Counted from the stretch's first letter, positions 43,662 through 52,627 are shown. The stretch is 64,000 bases of DNA from an uncultured Lachnospiraceae bacterium (GCA_910588845.1 CAJURU010000008.1:62001-126000); one strand, 5' to 3'. The notes: a model not told the origin generated them from the letters alone. Numbers and translations: made by a program.

Positions 43662-45228
43662 AAGCAAACCCTCCTGTCATATCTATACCGAATTTTCCCA
43701 GACACAGAATAGCGGCCAGAAGAAACGCATAACTAAGCCAGCGGACGCCAAACGGCCTGGACGCCAGGGATTCCCGCAGCCGTCTTTTCTCCTCAAACAA
43801 ATCCACAAAGAAAAAAAGCGCCAGAGACATTGCCAGAATTACAACCTCTTCCACCGGCATTCCTGGAAATACTTCTTCAAAGCTGCCCGGCAGCCGTAAA
43901 TCGAGGACAAACTTCTTGGTCATGCCAAGCGCTGCCTGCCCGGAAGAAGCCCCTGGAAATATTTTCAGGGCGCTGACTAAGAGGAACGTACGGAATTTGC
44001 TGAAAACACGCCATCCTTTTGATTCTTGCCGGATATGCAGAAACTTCTTAGCCCCGGTAAACGCCGGCTCCACTACCATTGCGCCCATAATTACCGCGCC
44101 GTTCGCCACACCCCACAGAACGTACTTTACGCTGGCGTCATGCCAGAGCCCGGTCGCCGTCCACACAAAGCTGAGGGCAAACAAAGATGGAAATAATTTT
44201 CCGATACGCGCGCCAAACCATTTCCGTCCTAATTTTCCAAATTTGACTGCCGGAGAGGACACCGCCAGTGGATAAAACATATAATCCCGGAACCAGCTGC
44301 TCAAAGTAATATGCCAACGCCGCCAGTATTCCGCCAATGATTCTGCAAAAAAAGGACGTCTGAAATTCTCTTCCAGACGAATGCCAAATATCTCGGCAGT
44401 CCCAGACACAATATCCATATAGCCTGAAAAATCTGCATACATCCAGACCGTCATATAAATACAGCCCAGAAAACAAGTTACGCCGCCGTAACTCTCATAA
44501 TTGTCAAAAATGGCCTGCATCATCGGACGCATACGCTCTGCAATTACCATTTTCTTGAAAAATCCCCACAGCATTCTCTGACAGCCAAACGATAAGTTAT
44601 GGTAATCATAAGCATGTCCTTCATAAAGCTGGCCGCCCAGCTGCCTGTAGCGGCTGAGCGGTCCTTGTGTAATCTGTGGAAAAAAAGACAAAAACAGCAT
44701 AACTTTCAAAAAATTCCGCTGTACCTTCGTTTTCCCCTTATAAATATCAATCAGATAACCGATGGAAATCAGTGTATAGTAAGAAATGCCAAGAGGAACT
44801 AAAAATTGCGGCGCTGGCAGCGAGCGCCCGGTAAATACGAACATACCATTTAACATTCCTCCCAAAAGCCCTCCATATTTTAAAACAGTTAATATACCAA
44901 GATTTATCAGGATTGCCGTCGTCACAATCCGCTTCTTTTGTTTTTTACACCTGGCTTCTGCCTGTTTCTGCTGGACTTTCGCAATCTCCCGGCATTCCTC
45001 CCTATACCGAACAAGTCTTACCTCGCACCGTTCCACACAAATTCCGGCTGCCCAGATGACAATTCCCGTCACCAAAATATAAACCGGGGACGCTGCGCAG
45101 GCTGTGACATAGAAAAAGACGCTGCCAAAAAGCAATACAACCCAACGGTATTTCACAGGGCAGACCGTGTAATAAGCCACAAACAACAAGAGAAGAAACG
45201 GCAAAAAATATATAGAATTTATCGCCAT
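43648..45228 (-). CDS. MBOAT family O-acyltransferase (DltB/AlgI-like)
   Basis: A 526-aa polytopic membrane protein with about ten hydrophobic segments. The MBOAT signatures are ESLAEYWRRWHITLSSWFRDY (His306) and TGLWHDASVKYVLWG, where His363 is the expected catalytic histidine. FLVPLGISYYTLISIGYLID and FFPQITQGPLSRY are also typical. Overall it is closer to the AlgI side of the family than to DltB. In both systems the protein passes an acyl group from the cytoplasm to an outside acceptor. The gap to the carrier-protein stop is one base, and AGGAGGGG precedes the ATG. A long basic loop after the second segment is unusual. Confidence 0.92.
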   Translation of the reverse strand: MAINSIYFLPFLLLLFVAYYTVCPVKYRWVVLLFGSVFFYVTACAASPVYILVTGIVIWAAGICVERCEVRLVRYREECREIAKVQQKQAEARCKKQKKRIVTTAILINLGILTVLKYGGLLGGMLNGMFVFTGRSLPAPQFLVPLGISYYTLISIGYLIDIYKGKTKVQRNFLKVMLFLSFFPQITQGPLSRYRQLGGQLYEGHAYDYHNLSFGCQRMLWGFFKKMVIAERMRPMMQAIFDNYESYGGVTCFLGCIYMTVWMYADFSGYMDIVSGTAEIFGIRLEENFRRPFFAESLAEYWRRWHITLSSWFRDYMFYPLAVSSPAVKFGKLGRKWFGARIGKLFPSLFALSFVWTATGLWHDASVKYVLWGVANGAVIMGAMVVEPAFTGAKKFLHIRQESKGWRVFSKFRTFLLVSALKIFPGASSGQAALGMTKKFVLDLRLPGSFEEVFPGMPVEEVVILAMSLALFFFVDLFEEKRRLRESLASRPFGVRWLSYAFLLAAILCLGKFGIDMTGGFAYAQY

Positions 45229-45229
45229 T

Positions 45230-45460
45230 TTACCCCTCCTGTCTTAAAGTCTGTATCATCTTCCATATTCTCTCTGCCGAATTGAAATTTTCCGGCTCAA
45301 TCTCATCAAAGGATATCTCCACGTCAAACGCCTCATTGATTTCCCCAATCAGCGAAACCATATCAAAGGAATCAAGTATTGCATTATCAATCAATTTCTG
45401 CTCATTTGCAAAATCTACTTCCGGCCTTAACTCTTTTAAAATATTCATCAGTTTTTCCAT
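45230..45460 (-). CDS. Acyl/peptidyl carrier protein (DltC-like)
   Basis: A 76-aa acidic carrier protein. The phosphopantetheine Ser is Ser31 in AILDSFDMVSLI, the DSxxxxxL pattern of carrier proteins. The rest fits a four-helix fold. ATG 45460 is chosen over the upstream TTG because GGAGG lies eight bases upstream. The gap to the stop of the adenylation gene is one base, and the gap to the MBOAT gene is one base. It should accept the activated amino acid as a thioester. Activation needs a phosphopantetheinyl transferase, not seen here. Confidence 0.9.
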   Translation of the reverse strand: MEKLMNILKELRPEVDFANEQKLIDNAILDSFDMVSLIGEINEAFDVEISFDEIEPENFNSAERIWKMIQTLRQEG

Positions 45461-45461
45461 T

Positions 45462-47840
45462 TTAGTTTCCTCCAATGTATGTATTTTTCAATAATATCCT
45501 GCCTTCTTTGCGCAAGATGCTGATACTATCCTCTGCAAAGCACACGGCCTCTTTTTTTTGAGGCTCGGCTTGAATCTGATAACTTTTCCAGAATATAGTT
45601 CTGTTATTTTGTACAACGCAGGGTTTCTTCACAACATCCAGCCCGCCATAGTCCAATGCCCGCAAAAACGCACTGATTTTATGGAAGGGCCAATCCATAT
45701 TAAGCCTGCCGTCCGCCGGCGTTTGCCAGGAATAATGCATCATCGTTCTCTCTCCTGTCTGAGCTTGTGTCCTAGCGCCGCCGAAAAGCAGCGGTTCCAA
45801 AATCTCGCAAAACGCCTCGTACGCCAGCTTCATTTGCCGGCGGAAAACTGAGAAAGAAGTGACATCCTGTGAGATTGGCAGCTCCTTCTGTATTAAAATC
45901 TCTCCACTGTCCACCTGCGCGCGCACTTTATGCCAAGTAATGCCTGTTATCTCATCTTCCTCATAAATCGCCCACATTTCCGCGTTTCTCCCCGAATGTT
46001 TCGGCAGCAGCGCCTGATGACAGTTGATTGCCTCAAGATAAGGATTTTCCAGAACTTCCCGGGGAATAATCCAAGGATTAATGGCGCTTACAAGAAGTGT
46101 CGGCGAAGAAATTTCCGCCAAACATTTTGCCAGCGCTTCCCCTGACGTCCATTGGCAATCAATTCCTTTCTGCTTCGCCTGCCGTTCCAGCGTCTTTGAC
46201 CTCTTAGCTCCGGTATCATATATACGGCAGGATATCCCATGCCGTTTTATCGTATCGGCGCATGAAAGCGCAAGACTGCCAGTACCTAAAACCACGGCTT
46301 CCCGATAAAGATAATCTTTTTCTGTCATTTTGCATGCGCCAGCATACTTTCTTTTCAGAAAAACCCTGTCAATTTTCCCTCTCTGATTGCGGGGCATCTT
46401 TGGCAGCCATACCAGACGGTTCGGACACATATACTTGGGCAGCATTTTCTGAAGTTCCAGAACTGCCAGGCTGTCGCAGGCTTCTTTCGCCTGATAGACC
46501 ATGACAATTTTTCCCTTAGCTTCATCATACAGGCAGCAGCAGGCGTTCATCCAGGCAACGCTATTACCGGCATTCTCAATTTCCGTCAGCTCTATCCGAT
46601 GGCCCATATGCTTAATCTGCCAGTCCCTCCTGGCAATGAATTCCAACATCCCCTCCTCATTATATCTGCCGTAATCTCCAGTATGGTAAATCCTGTCCGA
46701 AAACATGCGATTGCCAGGATTCTGGCAAAAGACTTTCTCTGTCGCTTCACGATTATTGTAATAGCCAAGCGCAAGGCAGCTTCCCTTGACGCAGATTTCC
46801 CCCAGCTCACCCTTGGGCGGCTCCTTGCCTGCATTGTCCAGCAAAAGTATCTGTGTATTGCCAAAAGCTTGTCCGATCGGTATCGTCTCCCGCAAACCAA
46901 ATTCCCTGTCAAGTATATAATAGGTACAGTTGCAGGTGATTTCCGTTGGCCCATAAAGATTTACATACATGGCCTGCGGCTGATACTTCCTCCAATAATT
47001 GAGAACTTTGATTGGCATCACTTCCCCGGAAAAAAGGATTTTCTTTAACTGCAAGGGAACGCCCTTATCCCAAACTTTCATAGCCGCCAAAATACTGAGC
47101 GCAGAGACAGCCCAGATACATGTGGTAATCCTTTTTTCGCTGAGAAAAGATACCAGCTTCTTGGGCGTCGTAAACATACTTTGCGGCAGAATAAACATAG
47201 ACGCGCCATTTCGCAGAGTACTGTAAATGTCTTTCACTGACACGTCAAAATCAAACGGCGCCTGATTGGCAAATATCTCTTCCGCATCAAAATGAAATAC
47301 TCCTGCAAACTGCTCCGCCAAATCAATCACGCTTCTGTGCGCCACCAATACCCCTTTGGGAACCCCGGTCGAACCGGAAGTAAACATGAGATACAACGGG
47401 TCTGTATCCAAATGATTCCTCCTGATCCCTGCCAACGTTTCTTCCCTAATTTCCACTGACTGCAATTCTTCTCTGGAAACTAATATCCGGTTTTCCAGGC
47501 CACAGGGGATATCCTTCTTATCGGGAACAATAATTACTTTCGGATCGGCCACAGTAAGCATTGCTTTCATACGCGCCTGCGGCTGCTTTTCATCCAGAGG
47601 GACATAAAAATTTCCACTGTATACCACGCCCAAAAATGCAATCAGACAACCCACAGAATGGTTCGTGATTACTGCAATCGGCTGGTTTCTCAAATGAAAC
47701 GAGGAAAGATACGTCCCGGCCTTTTTAGCTAAAATCATTAGTTCCCGATATGTCAGCTCTTCCTTGATATCCCCGAAAACAATTTTATCTGGAAAACGTT
47801 GCGCTTGGTTTTCCAAATACTCTAATACGTTTACTGTCAT
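45462..47840 (-). CDS. Amino acid adenylation enzyme fused to a formyltransferase
   Basis: A 792-aa two-part enzyme. Residues 1-500 are an adenylation domain: TSGSTGVPKG (154-163), QAPFDFDVSVKDIY with Asp199 for the substrate amino group, YGPTE (296-300), TGD (387-389), and the catalytic Lys489 in NQRGKIDR. Ser271 in ILFSGE occupies the place of the DltA Cys. Residues 513-690 are a formyl-tetrahydrofolate transferase domain with the catalytic triad Asn606, His608 (NCH) and Asp644 (VDSGEIL). Residues 700-760 look like the formyltransferase C-terminal domain (ADGRLNMDWPFHKISAFLRAL). There is no carrier domain; the next gene supplies one. It probably activates and formylates an amino acid. Which amino acid cannot be read from sequence. 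Confidence 0.9.
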   Translation of the reverse strand: MTVNVLEYLENQAQRFPDKIVFGDIKEELTYRELMILAKKAGTYLSSFHLRNQPIAVITNHSVGCLIAFLGVVYSGNFYVPLDEKQPQARMKAMLTVADPKVIIVPDKKDIPCGLENRILVSREELQSVEIREETLAGIRRNHLDTDPLYLMFTSGSTGVPKGVLVAHRSVIDLAEQFAGVFHFDAEEIFANQAPFDFDVSVKDIYSTLRNGASMFILPQSMFTTPKKLVSFLSEKRITTCIWAVSALSILAAMKVWDKGVPLQLKKILFSGEVMPIKVLNYWRKYQPQAMYVNLYGPTEITCNCTYYILDREFGLRETIPIGQAFGNTQILLLDNAGKEPPKGELGEICVKGSCLALGYYNNREATEKVFCQNPGNRMFSDRIYHTGDYGRYNEEGMLEFIARRDWQIKHMGHRIELTEIENAGNSVAWMNACCCLYDEAKGKIVMVYQAKEACDSLAVLELQKMLPKYMCPNRLVWLPKMPRNQRGKIDRVFLKRKYAGACKMTEKDYLYREAVVLGTGSLALSCADTIKRHGISCRIYDTGAKRSKTLERQAKQKGIDCQWTSGEALAKCLAEISSPTLLVSAINPWIIPREVLENPYLEAINCHQALLPKHSGRNAEMWAIYEEDEITGITWHKVRAQVDSGEILIQKELPISQDVTSFSVFRRQMKLAYEAFCEILEPLLFGGARTQAQTGERTMMHYSWQTPADGRLNMDWPFHKISAFLRALDYGGLDVVKKPCVVQNNRTIFWKSYQIQAEPQKKEAVCFAEDSISILRKEGRILLKNTYIGGN

Positions 47841-47926
47841 ATCACACCTTCTTTATATTTTTTATAAACAATAGTACTATACCATCTGATTGTGATGAAA
47901 ATTTAAGGTCATAGAACAGCAAACAT

Positions 47927-47969
47927 AAAAAATGGATGAACAAGACTTATCGTCTTATCCATCCATTTT
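47927..47969 (-). terminator. groEL operon terminator
   Basis: On the minus strand the arms AAAATGGATGGATAAGAC and GTCTTGTTCATCCATTTT pair with only two mismatches across a five-base loop, followed by TTTATG. It separates groEL from the adenylation operon. Confidence 0.85.
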
Positions 47970-47997
47970 ATGATCTATTTTAAATTTTGTCTGGGAC

Positions 47998-49623
47998 TTA
48001 CATCATGCCCATTCCACCTGCGCCTCCTGCCGGCATAGGCGGTACGTCTTCTTTGATATTTGCAACTACGGATTCCGTTGTCAGCAAGGTAGATGCCACG
48101 GACGTTGCATTCTGTAATGCACTCCTGGTTACCTTCACTGGGTCAAGTATTCCGGCTGATACCATATTTACATACTCCTCTTTTGCCGCATCAAAACCAA
48201 CGCCCGGTTCAGACTCTTTGACCTTGTTGATAATTACCGCGCCTTCAAGCCCTGCATTGGCAACAATATAATACAATGGAGCCTCAAGCGCTTTTAAGAT
48301 TACCTTTGCGCCTGTCTTCTCGTCGCCCTCTAAGGTCTCTGCCAGCTCTGCCACCTGTTTTGCTGCATGGATATATGCAGAACCGCCGCCTGCAATGATT
48401 CCTTCCTCTACGGCTGCTCTTGTAGAGTTGAGCGCGTCTTCCATACGCAGCTTGCTCTCTTTCATCTCGGTCTCTGTCGCTGCGCCTACGCGGATAACTG
48501 CCACGCCGCCTGCCAATTTTGCAAGTCTTTCCTGAAGTTTCTCTTTATCGAACTCTGAGGTAGTCTCCTCAATCTGCGCACGAATCTGTGCCACTCTGGC
48601 TGCGATGGCATCTTTGTTGCCCTCGCCGTCAACAATAATCGTATTTTCTTTCTGAACCTTTACGGATTTTGCACGTCCAAGCTGTTCCATCGTAGCTTCT
48701 TTCAGCTCTAAGCCAACCTCCTCTGAGATTACCTGGCCGCCGGTGAGGATAGCGATATCCTCTAACATAGCCTTCCTTCTGTCGCCATAGCCCGGAGCTT
48801 TTACTGCAACTACATTGAAAGTGCCGCGGAGTTTATTTACAATCAATGTGGTAAGCGCTTCACCCTCGATATCCTCCGCAATAATCAAAAGCCTTGCCCC
48901 TGACTGCACTACCTGCTCTAACAGCGGTAAAATCTCCTGGATATTGCTGATTTTCTTATCGGTAATCAGAATGTACGGATCGTCGAGCACTGCTTCCATC
49001 TTATCCATATCGGTTGCCATATAAGCGGAAACGTATCCGCGGTCAAACTGCATACCTTCTACTAAATCCAGCTCTGTCTGCATGGTCTTGGATTCCTCAA
49101 TGGTGATAACGCCATCGTTGGAAACTTTCTCCATCGCATCTGAAACGAGATTTCCTACTGTCTCATCGCCGGCAGAAATTGCAGCCACCTTGGCAATCTG
49201 GTCCTTGCTGTTTACTTTCTGGCTCATCGCTGCGATTGCTTCCACTGCCTTGTCAGTAGCTTTCTTCATACCGCGGCGCAGTACGATCGGGTTTGCGCCT
49301 GCCTCTAAGTTCTTCATACCTTCTTTAATCATGGCCTGTGCCAAGACCGTTGCCGTGGTGGTTCCGTCTCCCGCCACATCATTGGTCTTCGTTGCCACTT
49401 CTTTGACAAGCTGTGCGCCCATATTCTCAAAGGCATCCTCCAACTCAATTTCCTTAGCGATTGTCACGCCGTCATTGGTAATGAGGGGTGCGCCGAAAGA
49501 TTTATCCAGTACGACATTCCTGCCTTTGGGCCCTAAAGTTACTCTTACGGTATTTGCCAATTTATCTACGCCAGACTCCAATGCTGTTCTGGCCTCTGTT
49601 CCATATTTTAATTCCTTTGCCAT
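47998..49623 (-). CDS. groEL: Chaperonin GroEL
   Basis: The 541-aa subunit of the tetradecameric chaperonin that folds proteins in an ATP-driven chamber. It begins MAKELKYGTEARTALESGVD and has the ATP-site motifs LGPKGRNVVLDKSFG and AGDGTTTATVLAQAM, plus the apical GYGDRRKAMLEDIAILTGG. The C-terminus is the usual MPAGGAGGMGMM tail. It follows groES on the same strand after 148 bases. Control is through the CIRCE element upstream of groES. A terminator lies 28 bases after the stop. Confidence 0.99.
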   Translation of the reverse strand: MAKELKYGTEARTALESGVDKLANTVRVTLGPKGRNVVLDKSFGAPLITNDGVTIAKEIELEDAFENMGAQLVKEVATKTNDVAGDGTTTATVLAQAMIKEGMKNLEAGANPIVLRRGMKKATDKAVEAIAAMSQKVNSKDQIAKVAAISAGDETVGNLVSDAMEKVSNDGVITIEESKTMQTELDLVEGMQFDRGYVSAYMATDMDKMEAVLDDPYILITDKKISNIQEILPLLEQVVQSGARLLIIAEDIEGEALTTLIVNKLRGTFNVVAVKAPGYGDRRKAMLEDIAILTGGQVISEEVGLELKEATMEQLGRAKSVKVQKENTIIVDGEGNKDAIAARVAQIRAQIEETTSEFDKEKLQERLAKLAGGVAVIRVGAATETEMKESKLRMEDALNSTRAAVEEGIIAGGGSAYIHAAKQVAELAETLEGDEKTGAKVILKALEAPLYYIVANAGLEGAVIINKVKESEPGVGFDAAKEEYVNMVSAGILDPVKVTRSALQNATSVASTLLTTESVVANIKEDVPPMPAGGAGGMGMM

Positions 49624-49670
49624 GATGTTTCGTCTCCTTTTTAGATTGTTTATATGATAGAATTAAGGAA

Positions 49671-49728
49671 GTTCTGTTCGCTAACCTCAACCTTCGCCTT
49701 CGGCTTGATTTCACTGATCTCACAGAAC
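49671..49728 (-). other. Structured groES-groEL spacer
   Basis: The 148-base gap between groES and groEL is longer than usual. GTTCTGT (49671-49677) and ACAGAAC (49722-49728) can form the base of a stem, and the palindromic core CGCCTTCGGC (49695-49704) lies in the loop. A second CGCCTGCGGC copy is at 49752-49761. It may affect the GroES:GroEL ratio or be a dispersed repeat. Confidence 0.45.
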
Positions 49729-49771
49729 GACCTCGCAACACGCTCTGTCTACGCCTGCGGCTTGCCAGTCG

Positions 49772-50065
49772 CTAGTTGCTTTCGGTCACAATAGCAAGAA
49801 TATCATTCTGCTTGACAATAATGTATTCTTCTCCGTCCAGCTTCACCTCGTTACCTGCATACTTAGAGTAGATCACTTTGTCTCCCTCTTTCACCTGCAT
49901 AGTTACTTCTTTGCCGTCAACATTTCCGCCAGGTCCCACTGCCACTACCTCTGCCTCCTGCGGCTTCTCCTGTGCGCCGCCTGTCAGGATAATACCGGAC
50001 TTCGTAGTCTCCTCTGCCTCACACTGCTTTAAAACAACTCTGTCTCCCAATGGTACTAATTTCAT
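49772..50065 (-). CDS. groES: Co-chaperonin GroES
   Basis: A 97-aa heptameric lid of the GroEL chamber. The start MKLVPLGDRVVLKQCEAEE and the mobile loop TTKSGIILTGGAQEKPQ are typical, as is the C-terminal YIIVKQNDILAIV. It is the first gene of groES-groEL; the promoter and CIRCE operator are directly upstream, so HrcA repression is expected. Confidence 0.98.
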   Translation of the reverse strand: MKLVPLGDRVVLKQCEAEETTKSGIILTGGAQEKPQEAEVVAVGPGGNVDGKEVTMQVKEGDKVIYSKYAGNEVKLDGEEYIIVKQNDILAIVTESN

Positions 50066-50178
50066 TCCTATTCCTCCTTACCAGGTAATCTTTTCTGATT
50101 TTCTTTTCTATCCAGGGCCCGTATGCCAAGGCAATCCATGTACTGCGCACGCTCTGGCACACTGTCCTATCAATGTTA

Positions 50179-50249
50179 TTAGCACTCTGTATTATCGAGT
50201 GCTAACAGCTTATGTACATAAATTTAGCACTCCTTATTTTCTTTGTCAA
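50179..50249 (-). promoter_or_regulatory. groESL promoter with CIRCE operator
   Basis: A perfect CIRCE, TTAGCACTC-N9-GAGTGCTAA, spans 50179-50205. On the minus strand, TTGACA (50244-50249) and TAAATT (50221-50226) give a promoter with a 17-base spacer. An extra half-site, TTAGCACTC at 50224-50232, overlaps the -10 element. HrcA binds CIRCE in known systems; hrcA itself is not in the window. Confidence 0.95.
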
Positions 50250-50294
50250 TAACAAATATCGTATTTTATAAAAAGTTTAGATTTATTCGCAATA

Positions 50295-51185
50295 TCAAAA
50301 TAACTTTTTCCTGCGAAAGAACCAGAAACAAGCAGCCACCACCAAGACGCTCAAGACAGATACAAACAAGTAGCCATACTTCCATTGCAGCTCAGGCATC
50401 CCTTCAAAATTCATGCCGTACCATCCGGCAATCAACGAAAGCGGCATGAAAATTGTCGTCACTGTGGTAAACAATTTCATAATCCGGTTCTGCTCGTAAG
50501 ACAACGCGGCGTCCAACGCCTCCCGGATATGCACAAGCTCTTCATATAAGAACTGTGTTTCCTCCGTCAGATGGCGCAATTTATTCTCATAGACACGAAA
50601 ATAACACGATGTCTCCTCATTCAACACCGCTCCCTGCGTTTCTTTCTTTTTCTCTTCAAGCCCATTGATACCCTCAACCATATTCAAAAACTGGGCATAA
50701 TCGTTTTTCCATACCGTCAGCAATCGTTTACACTCAAAAATAGAGCGGTTGCGATTCCGGTTAATCCTGCCGCTTACAATCTCCTGCTCCATATCTATCA
50801 AATATTTTTCCATCTCCTCCACCGCCTGCTGTCCCTGCTTTAAAATAATTTCAAAGATGGATTCCAGTTTTTCCTCCGTCCCGCCTTCCCCGGCAGGCAA
50901 CGGCTGTCTGTGCAGCATGTTCTTCTCATCCTTTAAGATTACCATCAAGAATTCCCGTCCGCTCAGTAAAAATGCCGCGCTCATAATCCGCCTCTTTACT
51001 TTGTCATTTTCATGGAAGCAGAAAGCCCCGTATAAGCAGTCCTCAAGAAATTTCACTCCTACCCAATAAGCCGGTTCCAAACGGCGTACAGATTGCATGA
51101 GCAATTCCTCCGAATCGCTGCGTTCTTTCTGTTTTAATTCTTCCCACTCCATAATACGGACGGCAATTCCTCTATCTTTTGGCAT
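50295..51185 (-). CDS. CorA family magnesium transporter-like protein
   Basis: A 296-aa protein with the CorA layout: a soluble N-terminal funnel of helices, a long stalk helix and two C-terminal membrane segments (MKLFTTVTTIFMPLSLIAGWY and YGYLFVSVLSVLVVAACFWFF). The ion-selectivity motif YGMNF is intact between them, followed by MPEL. AAGGAG is six bases before the ATG. Magnesium is the usual cargo, though cobalt or zinc occurs in the family. It lies 18 bases after spoIIP on the same strand and may share its transcript. Confidence 0.93.
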   Translation of the reverse strand: MPKDRGIAVRIMEWEELKQKERSDSEELLMQSVRRLEPAYWVGVKFLEDCLYGAFCFHENDKVKRRIMSAAFLLSGREFLMVILKDEKNMLHRQPLPAGEGGTEEKLESIFEIILKQGQQAVEEMEKYLIDMEQEIVSGRINRNRNRSIFECKRLLTVWKNDYAQFLNMVEGINGLEEKKKETQGAVLNEETSCYFRVYENKLRHLTEETQFLYEELVHIREALDAALSYEQNRIMKLFTTVTTIFMPLSLIAGWYGMNFEGMPELQWKYGYLFVSVLSVLVVAACFWFFRRKKLF

Positions 51186-51203
51186 CGTAAGCTCCTTCTT
51201 TCC

Positions 51204-52484
51204 TCAGGGCGCAAGCACTTTATGTATGATATCTGCCAAAGGTTCCATAGCATTCATCGCCTCCTCAAACGTATTGGTCTGAGCGCCTACCTCCACGAGA
51301 AGGCTCTTGGGACGGTAATGGAGGTTATAGCGGTAGCCTTTGAGATATGTAGCCCGCGCAAAACCAGGATAATACTCTTCCGCTGCCAGCTTGAGCTGGA
51401 AAGAGAATGCCAGGTTATCCGCCAGGTTGGGATTTGCCAAATAAGCAATATTGCCGTTTTTCGTAGTCCGGCTCAATCCGTTAAAAAACATAATCTGCGC
51501 CGTCTGCTTCCCATTTACTTCCGATACAAGGCGCGTACCCTCCGCCACGCCGTCCCGGTGCAGGTCTATGACTACCTCAATACTGGGATTCTCCGCTAAA
51601 ACCTGCTCCAATGCCGGCCCGGCATAGGAGTATGCATTATCGCGGTCTGCCACATCGTACTCTCCCGTATGGTGAAGCACATGGAAGCCATACTTCTCTG
51701 TCAGCAGCTGCGTCAGACGTTCCCCCACGGCAACTACACTGCTGCCCGGATCTCCCGGCTCGGAGTCCGCATACCCTTCTTGAGAATGCGTATGGTAAAT
51801 CAAAATCTGTACATTCTCGCCGCCTCCTTGCAGCTTCATGTCCTTACCAAGCATTGCCTGTGCATTGAGCTCACTGCTGTCAATCGTCGTAGTGCGGTCC
51901 ACCTGATAAAAGTTCTGAAGTAAGTAATCAAAATCGTTCAATTTTTCTCTGGGAATTTCAACGGCTTTTCCTCCTTGGCCGGCGGCGTCCGCGGCTTCTG
52001 CTGCTGTCGTCTCATCCTTTTTATCCTGCTTTTCTTGTTTATCTGCCTTTTCTTTCTTATCGTCTTCTTTTTCCTGCTCTTTTTCTTTTTTGCTCTCCTC
52101 TTCCTTTTGCTCTTTTTCGTCTTCTTGTTCTCTATGGCTTTCCTGTTCATTTTCCGCCACCATGCCCGCATTCAAATCACTTTCAATCTGCGTATCGTAT
52201 TCGGAAATTGTTTCACTGAACGCATAAATAGGGTAAAAACCCTCAATCTTTTGCATAAGAAAGCTTTCTAATGTAAGCGGGGCTTCCTTCTGCTCACAGA
52301 GCATTGCCATCATACAATTTTTCCACGCAGATACCGCAATTTCCTCCCTGGCATAACCCACAAGCTGCCCAAGCGCAGGCGCGTCTCCCAGGAACGCCAT
52401 GTTCTGATAGCAGACAAATACAAACAGCACGCCAAGAACAGCGATCAGCAACTGTCCATATTTTCCCTTCCTCTTTCTTTTCAT
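51204..52484 (-). CDS. spoIIP: Stage II sporulation protein P
   Basis: A 426-aa peptidoglycan amidase/endopeptidase that acts with SpoIID and SpoIIM in engulfment. It has one N-terminal membrane anchor (LLIAVLGVLFVFVCYQN). A 70-residue highly charged Lys/Glu/Asp/Gln linker follows (about residues 115-170), then the catalytic domain with ILIYHTHSQEGY, VVIDLHRDG and LLVEVGAQTNTFEEAMNAM. The metal-site His and Glu residues of the amidase_3-like fold are present. The linker is longer and more repetitive than in Bacillus SpoIIP. It lies downstream of gpr, an association also found in other spore formers. Confidence 0.92.
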   Translation of the reverse strand: MKRKRKGKYGQLLIAVLGVLFVFVCYQNMAFLGDAPALGQLVGYAREEIAVSAWKNCMMAMLCEQKEAPLTLESFLMQKIEGFYPIYAFSETISEYDTQIESDLNAGMVAENEQESHREQEDEKEQKEEESKKEKEQEKEDDKKEKADKQEKQDKKDETTAAEAADAAGQGGKAVEIPREKLNDFDYLLQNFYQVDRTTTIDSSELNAQAMLGKDMKLQGGGENVQILIYHTHSQEGYADSEPGDPGSSVVAVGERLTQLLTEKYGFHVLHHTGEYDVADRDNAYSYAGPALEQVLAENPSIEVVIDLHRDGVAEGTRLVSEVNGKQTAQIMFFNGLSRTTKNGNIAYLANPNLADNLAFSFQLKLAAEEYYPGFARATYLKGYRYNLHYRPKSLLVEVGAQTNTFEEAMNAMEPLADIIHKVLAP

Positions 52485-52627
52485 TATCTAAGCTTTCCCC
52501 ATTTCAGTTATCCTATTTCGGGCGGGCTGCTCTCATCCTGTGAAAATATTTCCGCAAATCCATACAACAGCCGCACCCATTTTCTTAAAACCTTGTAACA
52601 CTTAAATATATGCCTGTACAAAATATT

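Noticed and set aside
42666..47840. Calling the cluster a plain dltABCD operon
   Set aside because: The adenylation enzyme is fused to a formyltransferase, the gene order differs, the MBOAT is AlgI-like and the DltA cysteine is a serine, so the standard name would mislead.
47861..47900. Promoter for the adenylation operon (TATAGT near 47876)
   Set aside because: A -10-like sequence is present, but no acceptable -35 lies at the right spacing, so it is not listed as a feature.
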